From Bradyrhizobium sp. CCH5-F6 (GTDB taxonomy: Bacteria > Pseudomonadota > Alphaproteobacteria > Rhizobiales > Xanthobacteraceae), in assembly GCF_001556045.1 (NCBI RefSeq), contig NZ_LSIC01000055.1, positions 8,927 to 72,926 of the forward strand: a DNA stretch of 64,000 bases. The letters are read 5' to 3'. The translations under genes and the position numbers were made by a program. How positions within the stretch are numbered: the stretch's first letter is position 1; every line of letters begins with the position of its first letter. The notes under the pieces are model-generated. The model worked only from the letters and a program-made list of their open reading frames with translations, did not search any database and was not told the DNA's origin. Shown piece by piece: positions 1 to 8,695 of this stretch.

Positions 1-151
1 TTAAGCCGCGATTAATGATGCGGTGTAGCGATTGCTGCACGCGCAGCTGCACACGGACGCGATTACGCAACCGGATTAATGCTTAGGTAACTGGTTTTCC
101 TAAGCTTTGCGCCATTTGTGCGGTGTATTCCTGTTCCTTCAGGGAGGGGGA

Positions 152-3100
152 ATGCGCCAGGTCTTTTCCACGGTGACCGCCGGAACGTCTCTAGCCGCAA
201 GGAACGGCTGGGAGGCCTTGGCGCGGCGTGGTCCTGTCCTGTGGTTGACCCTGTGCGGCGTGTTGCTGGTCGCGGGAATCTTCATCGTGACGGCCATGGC
301 GGTCGGCGAGTTTCGCGAGCGGACCCTCGCCAACCGCGAACGCGAGCTTGAAAACACGGTGCAGCTGATCGCGCGGCACTTCGATCAGCAGTTCGAGGAT
401 TCCGACGTCGTCGCCGCCGATCTGATCGGGCAGATGAACCTGCCCGACATCGCCTCGCCCCAGATGTTCCGCGAGCGCATGTCGGGACCTGCGGCGCACC
501 AGATGCTGCGCGGCAAGATCAGCCCGGTGTCCTATCTCGGCGACATCGCGATCTACGATGCCGAGGGCGACCTGATCAACTGGTCGCGGCCTCAGCCGCT
601 GCCCAAGATCAACGTCTCCTCGCGCGCCTACTTCCAGGCGTTCAAGACGGATCCGCAGTCCGAACCGGTGCAGCTGGAATCCGTCCGCAGCTTCATCATC
701 GGCAAATTGACCACGGTCGTCGCGCGCCGGCTGAACGGAGCGGACGGCGCCTTCCTCGGCGCGATGGTCCGGCGGATCGACCCGGACAGCTACCGGCAAT
801 ATTTCGCATCGGTCGCGCTGGCCGAGGGCACGGCGATCTCACTGTTCGACCGCGAAGGCAAGATGCTGGCGCGCCATCCGCATCGCGAAGAGCTGATCGG
901 GCGGAATTTCAAGGACGCGCCACTGATGCAGAAGGTGCTGGCCAAGGGCGGTCAGCACACGCTTCGCGGCAAGAGCCCCGTCGACGGTGAGGACCGACTC
1001 GGCTCGGCGGCGTCGCTGACGCATTTCCCGCTGGTCATCGTCGCCACCAACACCACGGCGGCAGCCCTTGCGGACTGGCGGCAGCAGACCGGCTTCATGG
1101 TCACGACCGCCGCGCTTTCGGCCGCCATCATCGCGCTGATCCTCTATCTGATCATTCGCCAGATCAAGCGACAGAACCGCGACGCCCAGCAGCGGCTCGA
1201 AGCCGAAAGACTCCGGCTCGATACTGCCCTCAACAACATGTCGCAAGGGTTGATCCTGTACGACGCTGCCGGATACATCGTCACCTGCAACCGCCGCTAT
1301 GCGGACATGTTCGGCTTGTCTCACGACGTCATCAAGCCCGGCTGCCACATCCGCGAGGCGATGTACCACCGCAAGGAGCGCGGCGCGTTCGACGGCGATG
1401 TCGAGGAGTTTTGCGCCGACGTCATGAGGATCGTCGCCGAAGGCACGGTCTCCACGAGAACTCATCAACTGGCCGACGGCCGCGCCTTCCAGGTCATCAA
1501 TACCCCGCTCGCGCAGGGTGGATGGGTCGCCACGATCGAAGACATCACCGAGCGCCGCAACCTGGAACAGGAGCGCGACCGCAACCACACCTTCCTGCGC
1601 GAGATCATCGACCACATTCCCTCGCGGATCACCGTGAAGGACGCCCGCACGCGGCGTTACCTGCTGGCCAACCGGGTCGCCGAGGACCAGCTCGTGGAAT
1701 CTGACGGGACGATCGTCGGCAAGACCGCGTTCGAGCTCTATCCGGCGGATGCTGCCGAGGTCATCACCCGGGATGACGACAGGCTACTGCAATCGCCGGA
1801 CGGGCTGTTCCTGGATGAGCACATCTGGAACACCCCATCCATCGGACGGCGCTACATCACCTCGCGAAGGATCGGCATCCGCGACAAGTCCGGCGAGCCG
1901 CGCTACATCATCAACGTCGTCGAGGACGTCACCGAACGACGGCGCGCCGACGAGAAGATCGCGCACTTGGCGCATTACGACGCGCTGACCGACCTGCCGA
2001 ACCGCACGCTGTTCCGCGAGCAGATCGAACGCGAGCTGGCGAAGGCCGCCGATGGCTGCCAGTTCGCGCTGCTCTACATCGACGTCGACGAGTTCAAGGG
2101 CATCAATGACTCGCTTGGCCATCACGTCGGCGACGAGCTGTTGAAGGCGATCGCTGGCCGTCTCCGCGGCTGCCTCGCAGAGGGCGATCTGATCGCGCGG
2201 CTTGGCGGCGACGAATTCGCCGTCATCCAGACCGGGATCCAGTCCTCCGCCGACGTGGTCTCGTTCGTGACGCGGATCTACCAGGCGATCCGGCAGCCCT
2301 ATCACTGTCTCGGCCATCAGCTCTCCACCGACGCCAGCATCGGGATCGCGCTGGCACCGCAAGACGGCTCCGATCTGGATCAGCTCATCAAGAATGCCGA
2401 CCTCGCGATGTACGGCGCCAAGGCCGAAGGCCGCCGCACCCATCGCTTCTTCGAGCCGGCGATGGATGCCTGCGCCAAGGCGCGCCTCGCCATGGAGCAG
2501 GATCTGCGCCAGGCCCTGGTCGACGGCGGCTTCGAGATTCACTACCAGCCCCTGGTCGACCTGCGCTCCGGCGAGGTCTCGGGCTGCGAGGCGCTGCTGC
2601 GCTGGCGACATCCCGAGCGCGGCATGGTGTCGCCGGCCGAGTTCATTCCGGTCGCCGAGGACACCGGCCTGATCAACGAGCTCGGCGACTGGGTGCTGCG
2701 CATGGCCTGCAACGAGGCCGCGACCTGGCCTGCGCATGTCCGCGTCGCGGTCAACGTTTCGCCGGTGCAGCTCAAATGCGACACGCTGGCCTTGCGGATC
2801 GCGGGCGCGCTCGCCGCCTCGGGCCTCGACCCGCGCCGGCTCGAGCTCGAGATCACCGAGGCCGTGCTGATCCGCGACGACGAGGCGGCCCTCTCGATCC
2901 TGCACCAGCTCCGTGCGATCGGCGTGCGCATCGCGCTCGATGATTTCGGCACCGGCTACTCCTCGCTCAGCTACCTCAAGCGCTTCCCGTTCGACAAGAT
3001 CAAGATCGACCGCTGCTTCGTCGTCGACATCGCCGAGGCCAGCGGCTCGCCGGTCATCGTGCAGGCGGTGGTGAACATCGCGGCGGCAAGCAACATGACC

Positions 3101-3262
3101 ACGGTCGCCGAGGGCGTCGAGACCGAGTCGCAACGCGACATGCTGCGCACGCTCGGCTGCACGGAGATGCAGGGCTATCTGTTCAGCGCGCCGAAGCCGG
3201 CCAGCGAGGTCCGGAAGCTGTTCGGTCCCGGCTACGCCGCGCCCGTGGCCGCTGTGGCCTGA
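152..3262 (+). CDS. Membrane-bound PAS-GGDEF-EAL cyclic-di-GMP signalling protein
   Basis: Predicted to make and/or break cyclic di-GMP in response to a periplasmic signal. A first membrane helix (about residues 28-50) is followed by a roughly 260-residue periplasmic sensor of dCACHE type and a second helix (about 314-337). Two PAS-like regions follow (near 360-470 and 490-610), then GGDEF with an intact GGDEF motif near 685, then EAL with an intact EALLRW motif near 813 and DDFGTGYSSL near 930. Both catalytic signatures look intact, so the protein could be bifunctional; the net direction cannot be read from sequence. I chose the ATG at 152, not one 45 bases earlier, because AGGGAGGGGG lies directly upstream. 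It stands alone, upstream of tRNA-Arg. Confidence 0.92.
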   Translation: MRQVFSTVTAGTSLAARNGWEALARRGPVLWLTLCGVLLVAGIFIVTAMAVGEFRERTLANRERELENTVQLIARHFDQQFEDSDVVAADLIGQMNLPDIASPQMFRERMSGPAAHQMLRGKISPVSYLGDIAIYDAEGDLINWSRPQPLPKINVSSRAYFQAFKTDPQSEPVQLESVRSFIIGKLTTVVARRLNGADGAFLGAMVRRIDPDSYRQYFASVALAEGTAISLFDREGKMLARHPHREELIGRNFKDAPLMQKVLAKGGQHTLRGKSPVDGEDRLGSAASLTHFPLVIVATNTTAAALADWRQQTGFMVTTAALSAAIIALILYLIIRQIKRQNRDAQQRLEAERLRLDTALNNMSQGLILYDAAGYIVTCNRRYADMFGLSHDVIKPGCHIREAMYHRKERGAFDGDVEEFCADVMRIVAEGTVSTRTHQLADGRAFQVINTPLAQGGWVATIEDITERRNLEQERDRNHTFLREIIDHIPSRITVKDARTRRYLLANRVAEDQLVESDGTIVGKTAFELYPADAAEVITRDDDRLLQSPDGLFLDEHIWNTPSIGRRYITSRRIGIRDKSGEPRYIINVVEDVTERRRADEKIAHLAHYDALTDLPNRTLFREQIERELAKAADGCQFALLYIDVDEFKGINDSLGHHVGDELLKAIAGRLRGCLAEGDLIARLGGDEFAVIQTGIQSSADVVSFVTRIYQAIRQPYHCLGHQLSTDASIGIALAPQDGSDLDQLIKNADLAMYGAKAEGRRTHRFFEPAMDACAKARLAMEQDLRQALVDGGFEIHYQPLVDLRSGEVSGCEALLRWRHPERGMVSPAEFIPVAEDTGLINELGDWVLRMACNEAATWPAHVRVAVNVSPVQLKCDTLALRIAGALAASGLDPRRLELEITEAVLIRDDEAALSILHQLRAIGVRIALDDFGTGYSSLSYLKRFPFDKIKIDRCFVVDIAEASGSPVIVQAVVNIAAASNMTTVAEGVETESQRDMLRTLGCTEMQGYLFSAPKPASEVRKLFGPGYAAPVAAVA

Positions 3263-3397
3263 TGGCGAAGCCAGGGGCAGCTCCGGTCGGCCGAAGTTGC
3301 GGGGGTTCCGGCCCCTCCCCGGCCCAAACCGGCTCAACGGCGATACGACGAGAAGCGGTTGCCCGGCCCGCGCCAATCAGCTACATGAGGCATCACT

Positions 3398-3474
3398 GCA
3401 CCCGTAGCTCAGCTGGATAGAGCGTTGCCCTCCGAAGGCAAAGGTCACACGTTCGAATCGTGTCGGGTGCGCCA
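3398..3474 (+). tRNA. tRNA-Arg (anticodon CCG)
   Basis: A complete 77-base cloverleaf. The acceptor arms GCACCCG and CGGGTGC pair perfectly, followed by discriminator G and an encoded CCA end. The D-arm is GCTC...GAGC, the anticodon stem TTGCC/GGCAA encloses loop CTCCGAA (anticodon CCG at 3432-3434, reading CGG), and the T-arm contains GTTCGAATC. No integrase or direct repeat of the 3' end is visible nearby. Confidence 0.96.
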
Positions 3475-3502
3475 GTGCTACCAGCCGTTTTCCAGCCGGC
3501 CC

Positions 3503-3712
3503 TCACGTCAGCATCGCTATGAGCGCCTGGACCTGGTCCGAGGCGGACGCCACCAGTCCGTCATATGACGTCTGGCCGTGCGCGGCGGCCTTCAGGATGC
3601 ATTCGGCGACGGCCGCTTTCAGGCCGAACACCGATTGATGAGCCGGCACGCTCGTCATCACGGTCTCGAGTGCGTGGCGCATGGTCTGAATGAGCTCGGA
3701 GCTGTATTGCAT
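3503..3712 (-). CDS. Small conserved-type hypothetical protein (69 aa)
   Basis: No family recognised. A short, mostly helical, soluble protein beginning MQYSSELIQTMRHALE, without signal peptide or membrane segment. The ATG at 3712 has a strong GGAGG site seven bases upstream; a start six codons further up has none, so it was not used. It lies alone between tRNA-Arg and tspO. The clear ribosome binding site and coding-like codon use support it being real. Confidence 0.6.
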   Translation of the reverse strand: MQYSSELIQTMRHALETVMTSVPAHQSVFGLKAAVAECILKAAAHGQTSYDGLVASASDQVQALIAMLT

Positions 3713-3807
3713 GGGCTGTCCTCCGCGCACTCATATTAGGTCGCGTGCCCATGCCTGCCACTCACAAGCCTGAGACCGCTCTTTGAACTTGATTGAAACT
3801 GAACGTC

Positions 3808-4251
3808 TCAATTCAAGCGCCAGATGGCCGCATTGAGCACGCCGGCAAATGCGACCCAGGCGGCGTAGGGCACGAACAATGCGGCGGCCAGCCTGTCTCG
3901 CGACATCTCCAGGCCGATATAGATCACGATCGCGACGAACATGCAGATCAGGATGACGAGCGCAGCGCCGATCTGGTGCATCGTGAACATGACCGGAGAC
4001 CAGGCGAAGTTGAGAGCCATTTGCGCAGCCCAGGCCAGCATCGCCTTGCCTCTGGGTTCACGGCGGAAGGTCCGCCAACCCGCAATGCCGATCATGATGT
4101 AAAGAATGGTCCAGGCGATCGGGAACGCCCAGTTCGGCGGAACGAAGCCCGGTTTGGCGAGGCCGGCATACCACTCTCCCGGGAGATTGGTCGCCCCGAT
4201 CAGCCAGCCGATGCCGAACACGCCCGCCACGAAGACCAACAACTGGAGCAT
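3808..4251 (-). CDS. tspO: TspO/MBR-family tryptophan-rich sensory protein
   Basis: A 147-residue integral membrane protein of the TspO/peripheral benzodiazepine receptor family, known to bind porphyrins and tied to tetrapyrrole and stress signalling. Length and the five hydrophobic segments match the family. The landmarks are present: WYAGLAKPGFVPPNW around residues 27-41, the WTILYIMIG helix, the ALNFAWSP motif near 80-87 and the C-terminal YAAWVAFAGVLNAAIW. Divergent from dinB, with about 45 bases between them that must hold both start regions. Confidence 0.93.
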   Translation of the reverse strand: MLQLLVFVAGVFGIGWLIGATNLPGEWYAGLAKPGFVPPNWAFPIAWTILYIMIGIAGWRTFRREPRGKAMLAWAAQMALNFAWSPVMFTMHQIGAALVILICMFVAIVIYIGLEMSRDRLAAALFVPYAAWVAFAGVLNAAIWRLN

Positions 4252-4295
4252 CCATCACCTCGCACTTCACTTCAGCCGATTGTATCATCTTTTTC

Positions 4296-5396
4296 ATGAC
4301 CGAATCCGACACGGCGACCGGCGAAGCCTTGCCCGTCCGCAAGATCATCCATATCGACATGGATGCCTTCTATGCGTCGGTGGAACAACGCGACGATCCG
4401 GAGCTGCGCGGCAAGCCGGTTGCGGTCGGAGGTTCTTCGGAGCGCGGCGTCGTCGCGGCTGCCAGCTATGAGGCCCGAAAGTTCGGCGTTCGCTCCGCCA
4501 TGCCATCGGTGACGGCCAAGCGGCAATGTCCCGATCTGATCTTCGTCAAGCCGCGCTTCGAGATCTACAAGGCGATCTCCAGGCAGATCCGCGAGATCTT
4601 TGCCGAGCACACGCCCATCATCGAGCCGCTGTCGCTCGACGAGGCCTATCTCGACGTGACGGAAAACCTGCAAGGCATCCCGCTGGCGCGCGACATCGCG
4701 CTGCGGATCCGCGAGAAGATCAAGGCCGAGACAGGCCTCAACGCTTCGGCGGGCATCTCCTACAACAAGTTTCTGGCCAAGCTCGCTTCCGATCATCGCA
4801 AGCCCAACGGGCAGTTCGTGATCTCGCCGGAGATGGGACCGGCCTTCGTCGAGATGCTTCCGGTCGGCAAGTTCCATGGCGTAGGCCCGGCGACAGCTGC
4901 GAAGATGAATGCGCTCGGCCTGTTCACCGGTCTCGACATCCGCAACCAGACGCTTGAGTTCATGAACGCGCACTTCGGCAAGTCGGGCGCGTATTATTAC
5001 TGGATCTCGCGTGGCGTCGACGAACGGCCGGTCCGCGCCAACCGGATCCGCAAGTCCATCGGCGCGGAGACCACGTTCTCGACCGATCTCACCGAGCTCG
5101 ACTCGCTGGCCGTCCAGCTCAAGCCGCTGGTCGACAAGGTCTGGCGTCATTGCGAGGCGACCGGCAACCGGGGCCGCACCGTCACCTTGAAGATCAAATT
5201 CTTCGACTTCGAGATCATCACGCGCAGCAGGTCCGTCACAGCGCCGGTTGCGGGCCCCGGCGATCTGGAACGGCTGGCCTGCGCCCTGCTCGAGATCGAG
5301 ATGCCGCTGCCCAAGCCCGTCAGGCTGCTCGGGGTCTCGCTGTCCTCGCTCCAGCTCGGGGACGACGCGGAGCCGCAGCTGACGTTGGGCATTTGA
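4296..5396 (+). CDS. dinB: DNA polymerase IV (Y-family translesion polymerase)
   Basis: Error-prone polymerase that copies past DNA damage and is usually recruited by the sliding clamp (dnaN is also in this window). The 366-residue length is typical. The catalytic carboxylates are present in HIDMDAFYASVE (residues 19-30) and SLDEAYLD (113-120); the fingers segment YEARKFGVRSAMP is at 58-70. The helix-hairpin-helix thumb (GVGPATAAKMNALGL) and the little-finger domain follow. The C-terminus ends LQLTLGI-like (QLTLGI), compatible with a clamp-binding peptide. No clear LexA box was identified upstream by eye. Confidence 0.95.
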   Translation: MTESDTATGEALPVRKIIHIDMDAFYASVEQRDDPELRGKPVAVGGSSERGVVAAASYEARKFGVRSAMPSVTAKRQCPDLIFVKPRFEIYKAISRQIREIFAEHTPIIEPLSLDEAYLDVTENLQGIPLARDIALRIREKIKAETGLNASAGISYNKFLAKLASDHRKPNGQFVISPEMGPAFVEMLPVGKFHGVGPATAAKMNALGLFTGLDIRNQTLEFMNAHFGKSGAYYYWISRGVDERPVRANRIRKSIGAETTFSTDLTELDSLAVQLKPLVDKVWRHCEATGNRGRTVTLKIKFFDFEIITRSRSVTAPVAGPGDLERLACALLEIEMPLPKPVRLLGVSLSSLQLGDDAEPQLTLGI

Positions 5397-5502
5397 AGGG
5401 TGCCGCAGGGCCCCTCCAGCCAGCGCGGCATCTTTGACCGCGACGCGGCGCCAATCCTGTCGTAGAGACACCACACACGCCTTTTTCGCGATTGATGTTG
5501 GA

Positions 5503-6915
5503 ATGCTTGCCTTATTGATACGCCTCGGACTGCGCTTTGAAGATCGCATCGAGGAGCGGCGGTTTGTCGACCAGTACGTCCGGGGCAGTCTCGGCTGGAC
5601 GCAGATCGCGATGCTGCTCGGCGCCGCCACCTATGCCGGCTACACGCTGTGGGACTGGGTTCTCTACCCGGAAGTGGTCCCCACCACGCTGGCGATCCGC
5701 GGCGGCACGGCGGTCTTCATCCTGCTTCCGCTGACCGCACTGCTGTCACGTCGCTGGATGAAGCCATGGGCGGAGACGATTTTCCTCATCTATTGCGTCA
5801 TCCCCGGCTGCATCCTGCCCAGCATCTATCTCGTGCTGCCGTCGGGCTTCACCTTCGCCGCGCCCGGCATGATGATGATCATCCTGTTTGTCTCGACCAT
5901 GCTGCCGTTGCGGATCGGCTCGCTCGCGATCTTCTGCCTGCTGTCGTGGGTGGCGCTGCTGGTCGCCGAGGCGCTCGCGCCAACGCTGCCGACGGGACTG
6001 CGATTCATCAATCATTCTCTCGTCGGCAACGCCTACGCCCTGTCGCTCTATGCCGTGGCTGCGCGCGAGTACCGGGCACGAAAGCAATTTCGCACGTCCG
6101 AGGCGCTGCAGCGGGAAAAGGAACGCTCGGAAAGATCGCTGCGCGATCTCCGCGCGACGCAGGAGCAACTCGTGCAGGCGGAGAAGCTCGCCTCACTCGG
6201 GCAATTGGTGGCCGGCGTCGCGCACGAGGTCAGCACTCCGCTAGGCCTCGCCCTGACGACCTCGACCACCATGCAGACCGATCTGCAAGCAATGGCGGAC
6301 GCATTGGGCGGAGCATCGGTCCGGCGGTCAGATCTGACCAAGGGCATCGACAGGCTCAAGCAGGGGCTCAGCCTGACCTCCGACAGTTTGCACCGCGCAT
6401 CCGAGATGGTGCACAGCTTCAGGCAGGTCGCCGTCCATCAGGCCGATGAGGACCGGCGGACGTTCGAGCTCCAGGAGTGGCTGTCGGAGTTGATGTCCAA
6501 GCTCGGGCCATTGCTGGCGCACCATGCCCTGACGGTGGACGTCCAGTGCCCGGCGGGAATCAAGCTGAACAGCTACCCCGGAGCGCTGGCTCAGGTGATC
6601 AGCAATCTCGCACTCAATAGCGCGGGGCATGCCTATCCTGACAAGAGAGGCGGCAAGTTTGTCATCACCGTCAGCCAACCCGACCCGAAATCCGTCCGGC
6701 TGGTCTGCGCCGATGAAGGCGTCGGGATCCCCGAGGACTTGCAGGCGCATATCTTCGATCCGTTCGTCACGACGAGCCGGGAGAGTGGTCATGCCGGCCT
6801 CGGGCTGCACATCGCGTTCAATCTGGTGGCCTCGTCGCTGAACGGGCGCCTGCGACTCGAGAGCACGAGGGGCCCAGGTACCCGTATCGCCATCGAGATC
6901 CCGCTCCAAGCATGA
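5503..6915 (+). CDS. Membrane sensor histidine kinase
   Basis: Predicted orphan sensor kinase. Five or so hydrophobic segments fill the first 180 residues (MASE-like membrane sensor), followed by a coiled-coil linker (RTSEALQREKERSERSLR) and a kinase core. The phospho-accepting His is in GVAHEVSTPLG (His 241). The ATP-binding domain shows the N box (SNLALNSAGHA), G1 box (DEGVGIPED) and G2 box (GHAGLGLHIAF). The start at 5503 gives a compact N-terminus before the first helix; upstream starts add 23 unlikely residues, but the choice is not certain. No response regulator gene is adjacent, so its partner is unknown. Confidence 0.88.
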   Translation: MLALLIRLGLRFEDRIEERRFVDQYVRGSLGWTQIAMLLGAATYAGYTLWDWVLYPEVVPTTLAIRGGTAVFILLPLTALLSRRWMKPWAETIFLIYCVIPGCILPSIYLVLPSGFTFAAPGMMMIILFVSTMLPLRIGSLAIFCLLSWVALLVAEALAPTLPTGLRFINHSLVGNAYALSLYAVAAREYRARKQFRTSEALQREKERSERSLRDLRATQEQLVQAEKLASLGQLVAGVAHEVSTPLGLALTTSTTMQTDLQAMADALGGASVRRSDLTKGIDRLKQGLSLTSDSLHRASEMVHSFRQVAVHQADEDRRTFELQEWLSELMSKLGPLLAHHALTVDVQCPAGIKLNSYPGALAQVISNLALNSAGHAYPDKRGGKFVITVSQPDPKSVRLVCADEGVGIPEDLQAHIFDPFVTTSRESGHAGLGLHIAFNLVASSLNGRLRLESTRGPGTRIAIEIPLQA

Positions 6916-6984
6916 TTGCTGCGAGCGACCTGTCACCACGTCAGGAAGCGCGACAGCGCGTTGGCTGTGGACGACTGGCGGTGA

Positions 6985-7030
6985 CGGGATTCTCAGATCC
7001 CGCCACCGGTGAGGGCGATTTGCGATCGCC
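6985..7030. terminator. Two inverted repeats between convergent genes
   Basis: Stem CGGGAT/ATCCCG (6985-7002, loop TCTCAG) is followed by stem GGCGAT/ATCGCC (7014-7030, loop TTGCG). They sit between the converging ends of the histidine kinase gene and the small gene ending at 7033, so they may act as terminators for both. Neither has a long T-run, so function is tentative. Confidence 0.35.
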
Positions 7031-7032
7031 GC

Positions 7033-7326
7033 TCAATGTCTCGCGTGCTCGAACACCACGATCACGCCGGTCGGTTCGGGCTCGTGTGCCATCAGGCGAG
7101 TCAGGTCGGAATCGCCCCAATCGGCGAGGCTGACGACCTCGCCGCTCTGGCGATCGGCGCCGGGCGACGGCGTAGGCTCGAGGACCTTGAGGCCCGTTTC
7201 ATCGACGAAAAAGGTGTGATCGCCGAACATGCTGTTGAGCTGCGGCATGGCGGGATGCTCGTCGGGCAGCACCTGAGCGCCGAGCTGGTTGACGGTCTGC
7301 TTCACCTGTTCGGATGTGAGCTTCAT
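7033..7326 (-). CDS. Hypothetical protein (97 aa)
   Basis: No family recognised. A small acidic soluble protein beginning MKLTSEQVKQTVNQLGAQ, with a predicted helical N-terminus, a central segment FGDHTFFVDETGLKVLEP and a C-terminus GVIVVFEHARH. A GGAGC site precedes the ATG. It has no signal peptide. Codon use is like its neighbours. The 200 bases upstream to the DUF1330 gene contain nothing else recognised. Confidence 0.65.
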   Translation of the reverse strand: MKLTSEQVKQTVNQLGAQVLPDEHPAMPQLNSMFGDHTFFVDETGLKVLEPTPSPGADRQSGEVVSLADWGDSDLTRLMAHEPEPTGVIVVFEHARH

Positions 7327-7529
7327 GAGCTGCTCCGTTCTATCATTCGGGTTTCATTGAGATGAGCCAGGGCAGGCGTTCCCTGCGCCGGTATGCGCCT
7401 CGCTCAAATTCCCGAACAGGTGCTGCGCACAAATGTTCCTCAGGAATCCAATTCGTGACCACGAGTTTCATCCGCCGCGCTTAAGGCGCGGGAGCGCCAC
7501 AGGATGCACACGATCTGCCGAGTAGCGCG

Positions 7530-7823
7530 TTATTCGACAGCTTCGACGATCCGAATGTCGCGGTCGGCGCCGTCTCCGAGCAGATCGTGCGCCTTCTGAT
7601 AGGCTGGACTCGCATACGCCGCCTTGGCGCTCTCGACGCTGTCAAACTCTATGAGAACCACGCGCTCCATCTGGCCGAGTTCGAAGACAGCAGCCGGCAT
7701 TCCGCGCGCGATGACACGACCTCCCGCCGCTTCGATGGCTTGGCGCGACACGTTGGCATAGGCCGCCATCGCATCGGGATTCTTGATCGCGCGGTAGGTG
7801 GCAACCCAATAGGCTTTGGCCAT
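7530..7823 (-). CDS. DUF1330 domain protein
   Basis: A 97-residue dimeric alpha/beta ferredoxin-like protein of the DUF1330 family, whose biochemical function is not established. Family features seen: YWVATYRAIKNPDAMAAYA at the N-terminus, a central GGRVIARGMPAAVFE strand pair and VLIEFDSVESAKAAYASPAYQKA near the C-terminus. An AGGGGA site lies just before the ATG. Followed 25 bases earlier on the same strand by the gene at 7848-8579, so the two may be co-transcribed. Confidence 0.88.
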   Translation of the reverse strand: MAKAYWVATYRAIKNPDAMAAYANVSRQAIEAAGGRVIARGMPAAVFELGQMERVVLIEFDSVESAKAAYASPAYQKAHDLLGDGADRDIRIVEAVE

Positions 7824-7847
7824 TTTGTTCCCCTGGTTTCACTTGAG

Positions 7848-8579
7848 CTAATGATCGCTGCGATTTTCGCCGACCGACAGCGCGCAGATGCGCGACAGAT
7901 AAGTGTAGGGCATGCCGGTCTCCTCGGCCCAGGCGTTGAACTGCGCCTGCACCTGGGCGAGATCGCCCTTCGACTTGACCTCTTCGGCAATGTCGAGGCC
8001 TGCGTCGCGGAGACAAGCCACGACGTCCCTGGACGTCACGAAACCGTCCCAGCCGACGAAGCGCAGCAGCATCTGACCTGTGTTGCCGCCGAGACGGCTG
8101 CCGCGTTTGTTGAGGAGATCTAGCAGGCCGATCTCGTCCGACGAAGGCCACTTCGCCAGAAACCTGCCGAAGCTGCCGTGCTCCTTCGCAATCTCCTGGA
8201 CGAAAGCGGCATTGTCGCGCACCGACATGATCTTGGCGCCGTTGCGCACGATGCGCGCGTCGCGCAGCAGGCCGTCCCAGTAATCTTCGGGCTGGAAGGT
8301 GAGCTCGGCCGGTTGGAAATTCAGGAAGGCGTCTTCAAAGCCGTCCCATTTCGAATCGATCACGCTCCAGGCAAAGCCGGCGCAGAACACCCGTTTCGTC
8401 ATCTCGGCGAGGATACGGTCATCGCCGAGCTTGGCCAGCCGCTTGAGGTCCGGCTTTGCCGGCAACAGCTTTTCCAGCGCCTTGGGCCCGCCCTTGCGTT
8501 TCTCGGCGCGGGCGCGAATGGTCTTGAAAGGGGTCATATGGACATCCGCATCGGGACGCGCCAAGACATCAGAATTCAT
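7848..8579 (-). CDS. DNA-3-methyladenine glycosylase I-like protein
   Basis: A 243-residue protein resembling the Tag branch of the HhH-GPD base-excision glycosylases, which remove alkylated adenine from DNA. Seen: MTKRVFCAGFAWSVIDSKWDGFEDAF, a Tag-like substrate pocket region, and RNGAKIMSVRDNAAF. The typical Tag N-terminus with its Zn-binding Cys/His pair is not evident, so substrate may differ from classical Tag. The start ATG at 8579 (MNSDVLARPD) was chosen; an upstream extension runs into the divergent metallophosphoesterase promoter region. It is the likely first gene before the DUF1330 gene. Confidence 0.75.
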   Translation of the reverse strand: MNSDVLARPDADVHMTPFKTIRARAEKRKGGPKALEKLLPAKPDLKRLAKLGDDRILAEMTKRVFCAGFAWSVIDSKWDGFEDAFLNFQPAELTFQPEDYWDGLLRDARIVRNGAKIMSVRDNAAFVQEIAKEHGSFGRFLAKWPSSDEIGLLDLLNKRGSRLGGNTGQMLLRFVGWDGFVTSRDVVACLRDAGLDIAEEVKSKGDLAQVQAQFNAWAEETGMPYTYLSRICALSVGENRSDH

Positions 8580-8695
8580 TGATCCGGTCCAGCCTCGCGA
8601 TGATGGCGCGAAGACAGCGACCCATGCTGGTCCGTTTCTTGCTTCATAACGTCCGGAATTCCCAGACATTCTCAGCTCCTGCCAACGGATTTTCG

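Noticed and set aside
1784..3376. 530-codon open frame antisense to the GGDEF/EAL gene
   Set aside because: Composition is dominated by Arg, Gly, Asp and Val as in antisense frames of GC-rich genes; no domain could be recognised, and the sense strand encodes an intact enzyme.
3398..3474. tRNA-Arg as an integration site for a genomic island
   Set aside because: No integrase gene, no partial tRNA duplicate and no shift in base composition were seen on either side.
6985..7030. Riboswitch or CRISPR-like repeats
   Set aside because: Only two short unrelated stems, without regular spacing or identical repeats. Treated as terminator candidates.
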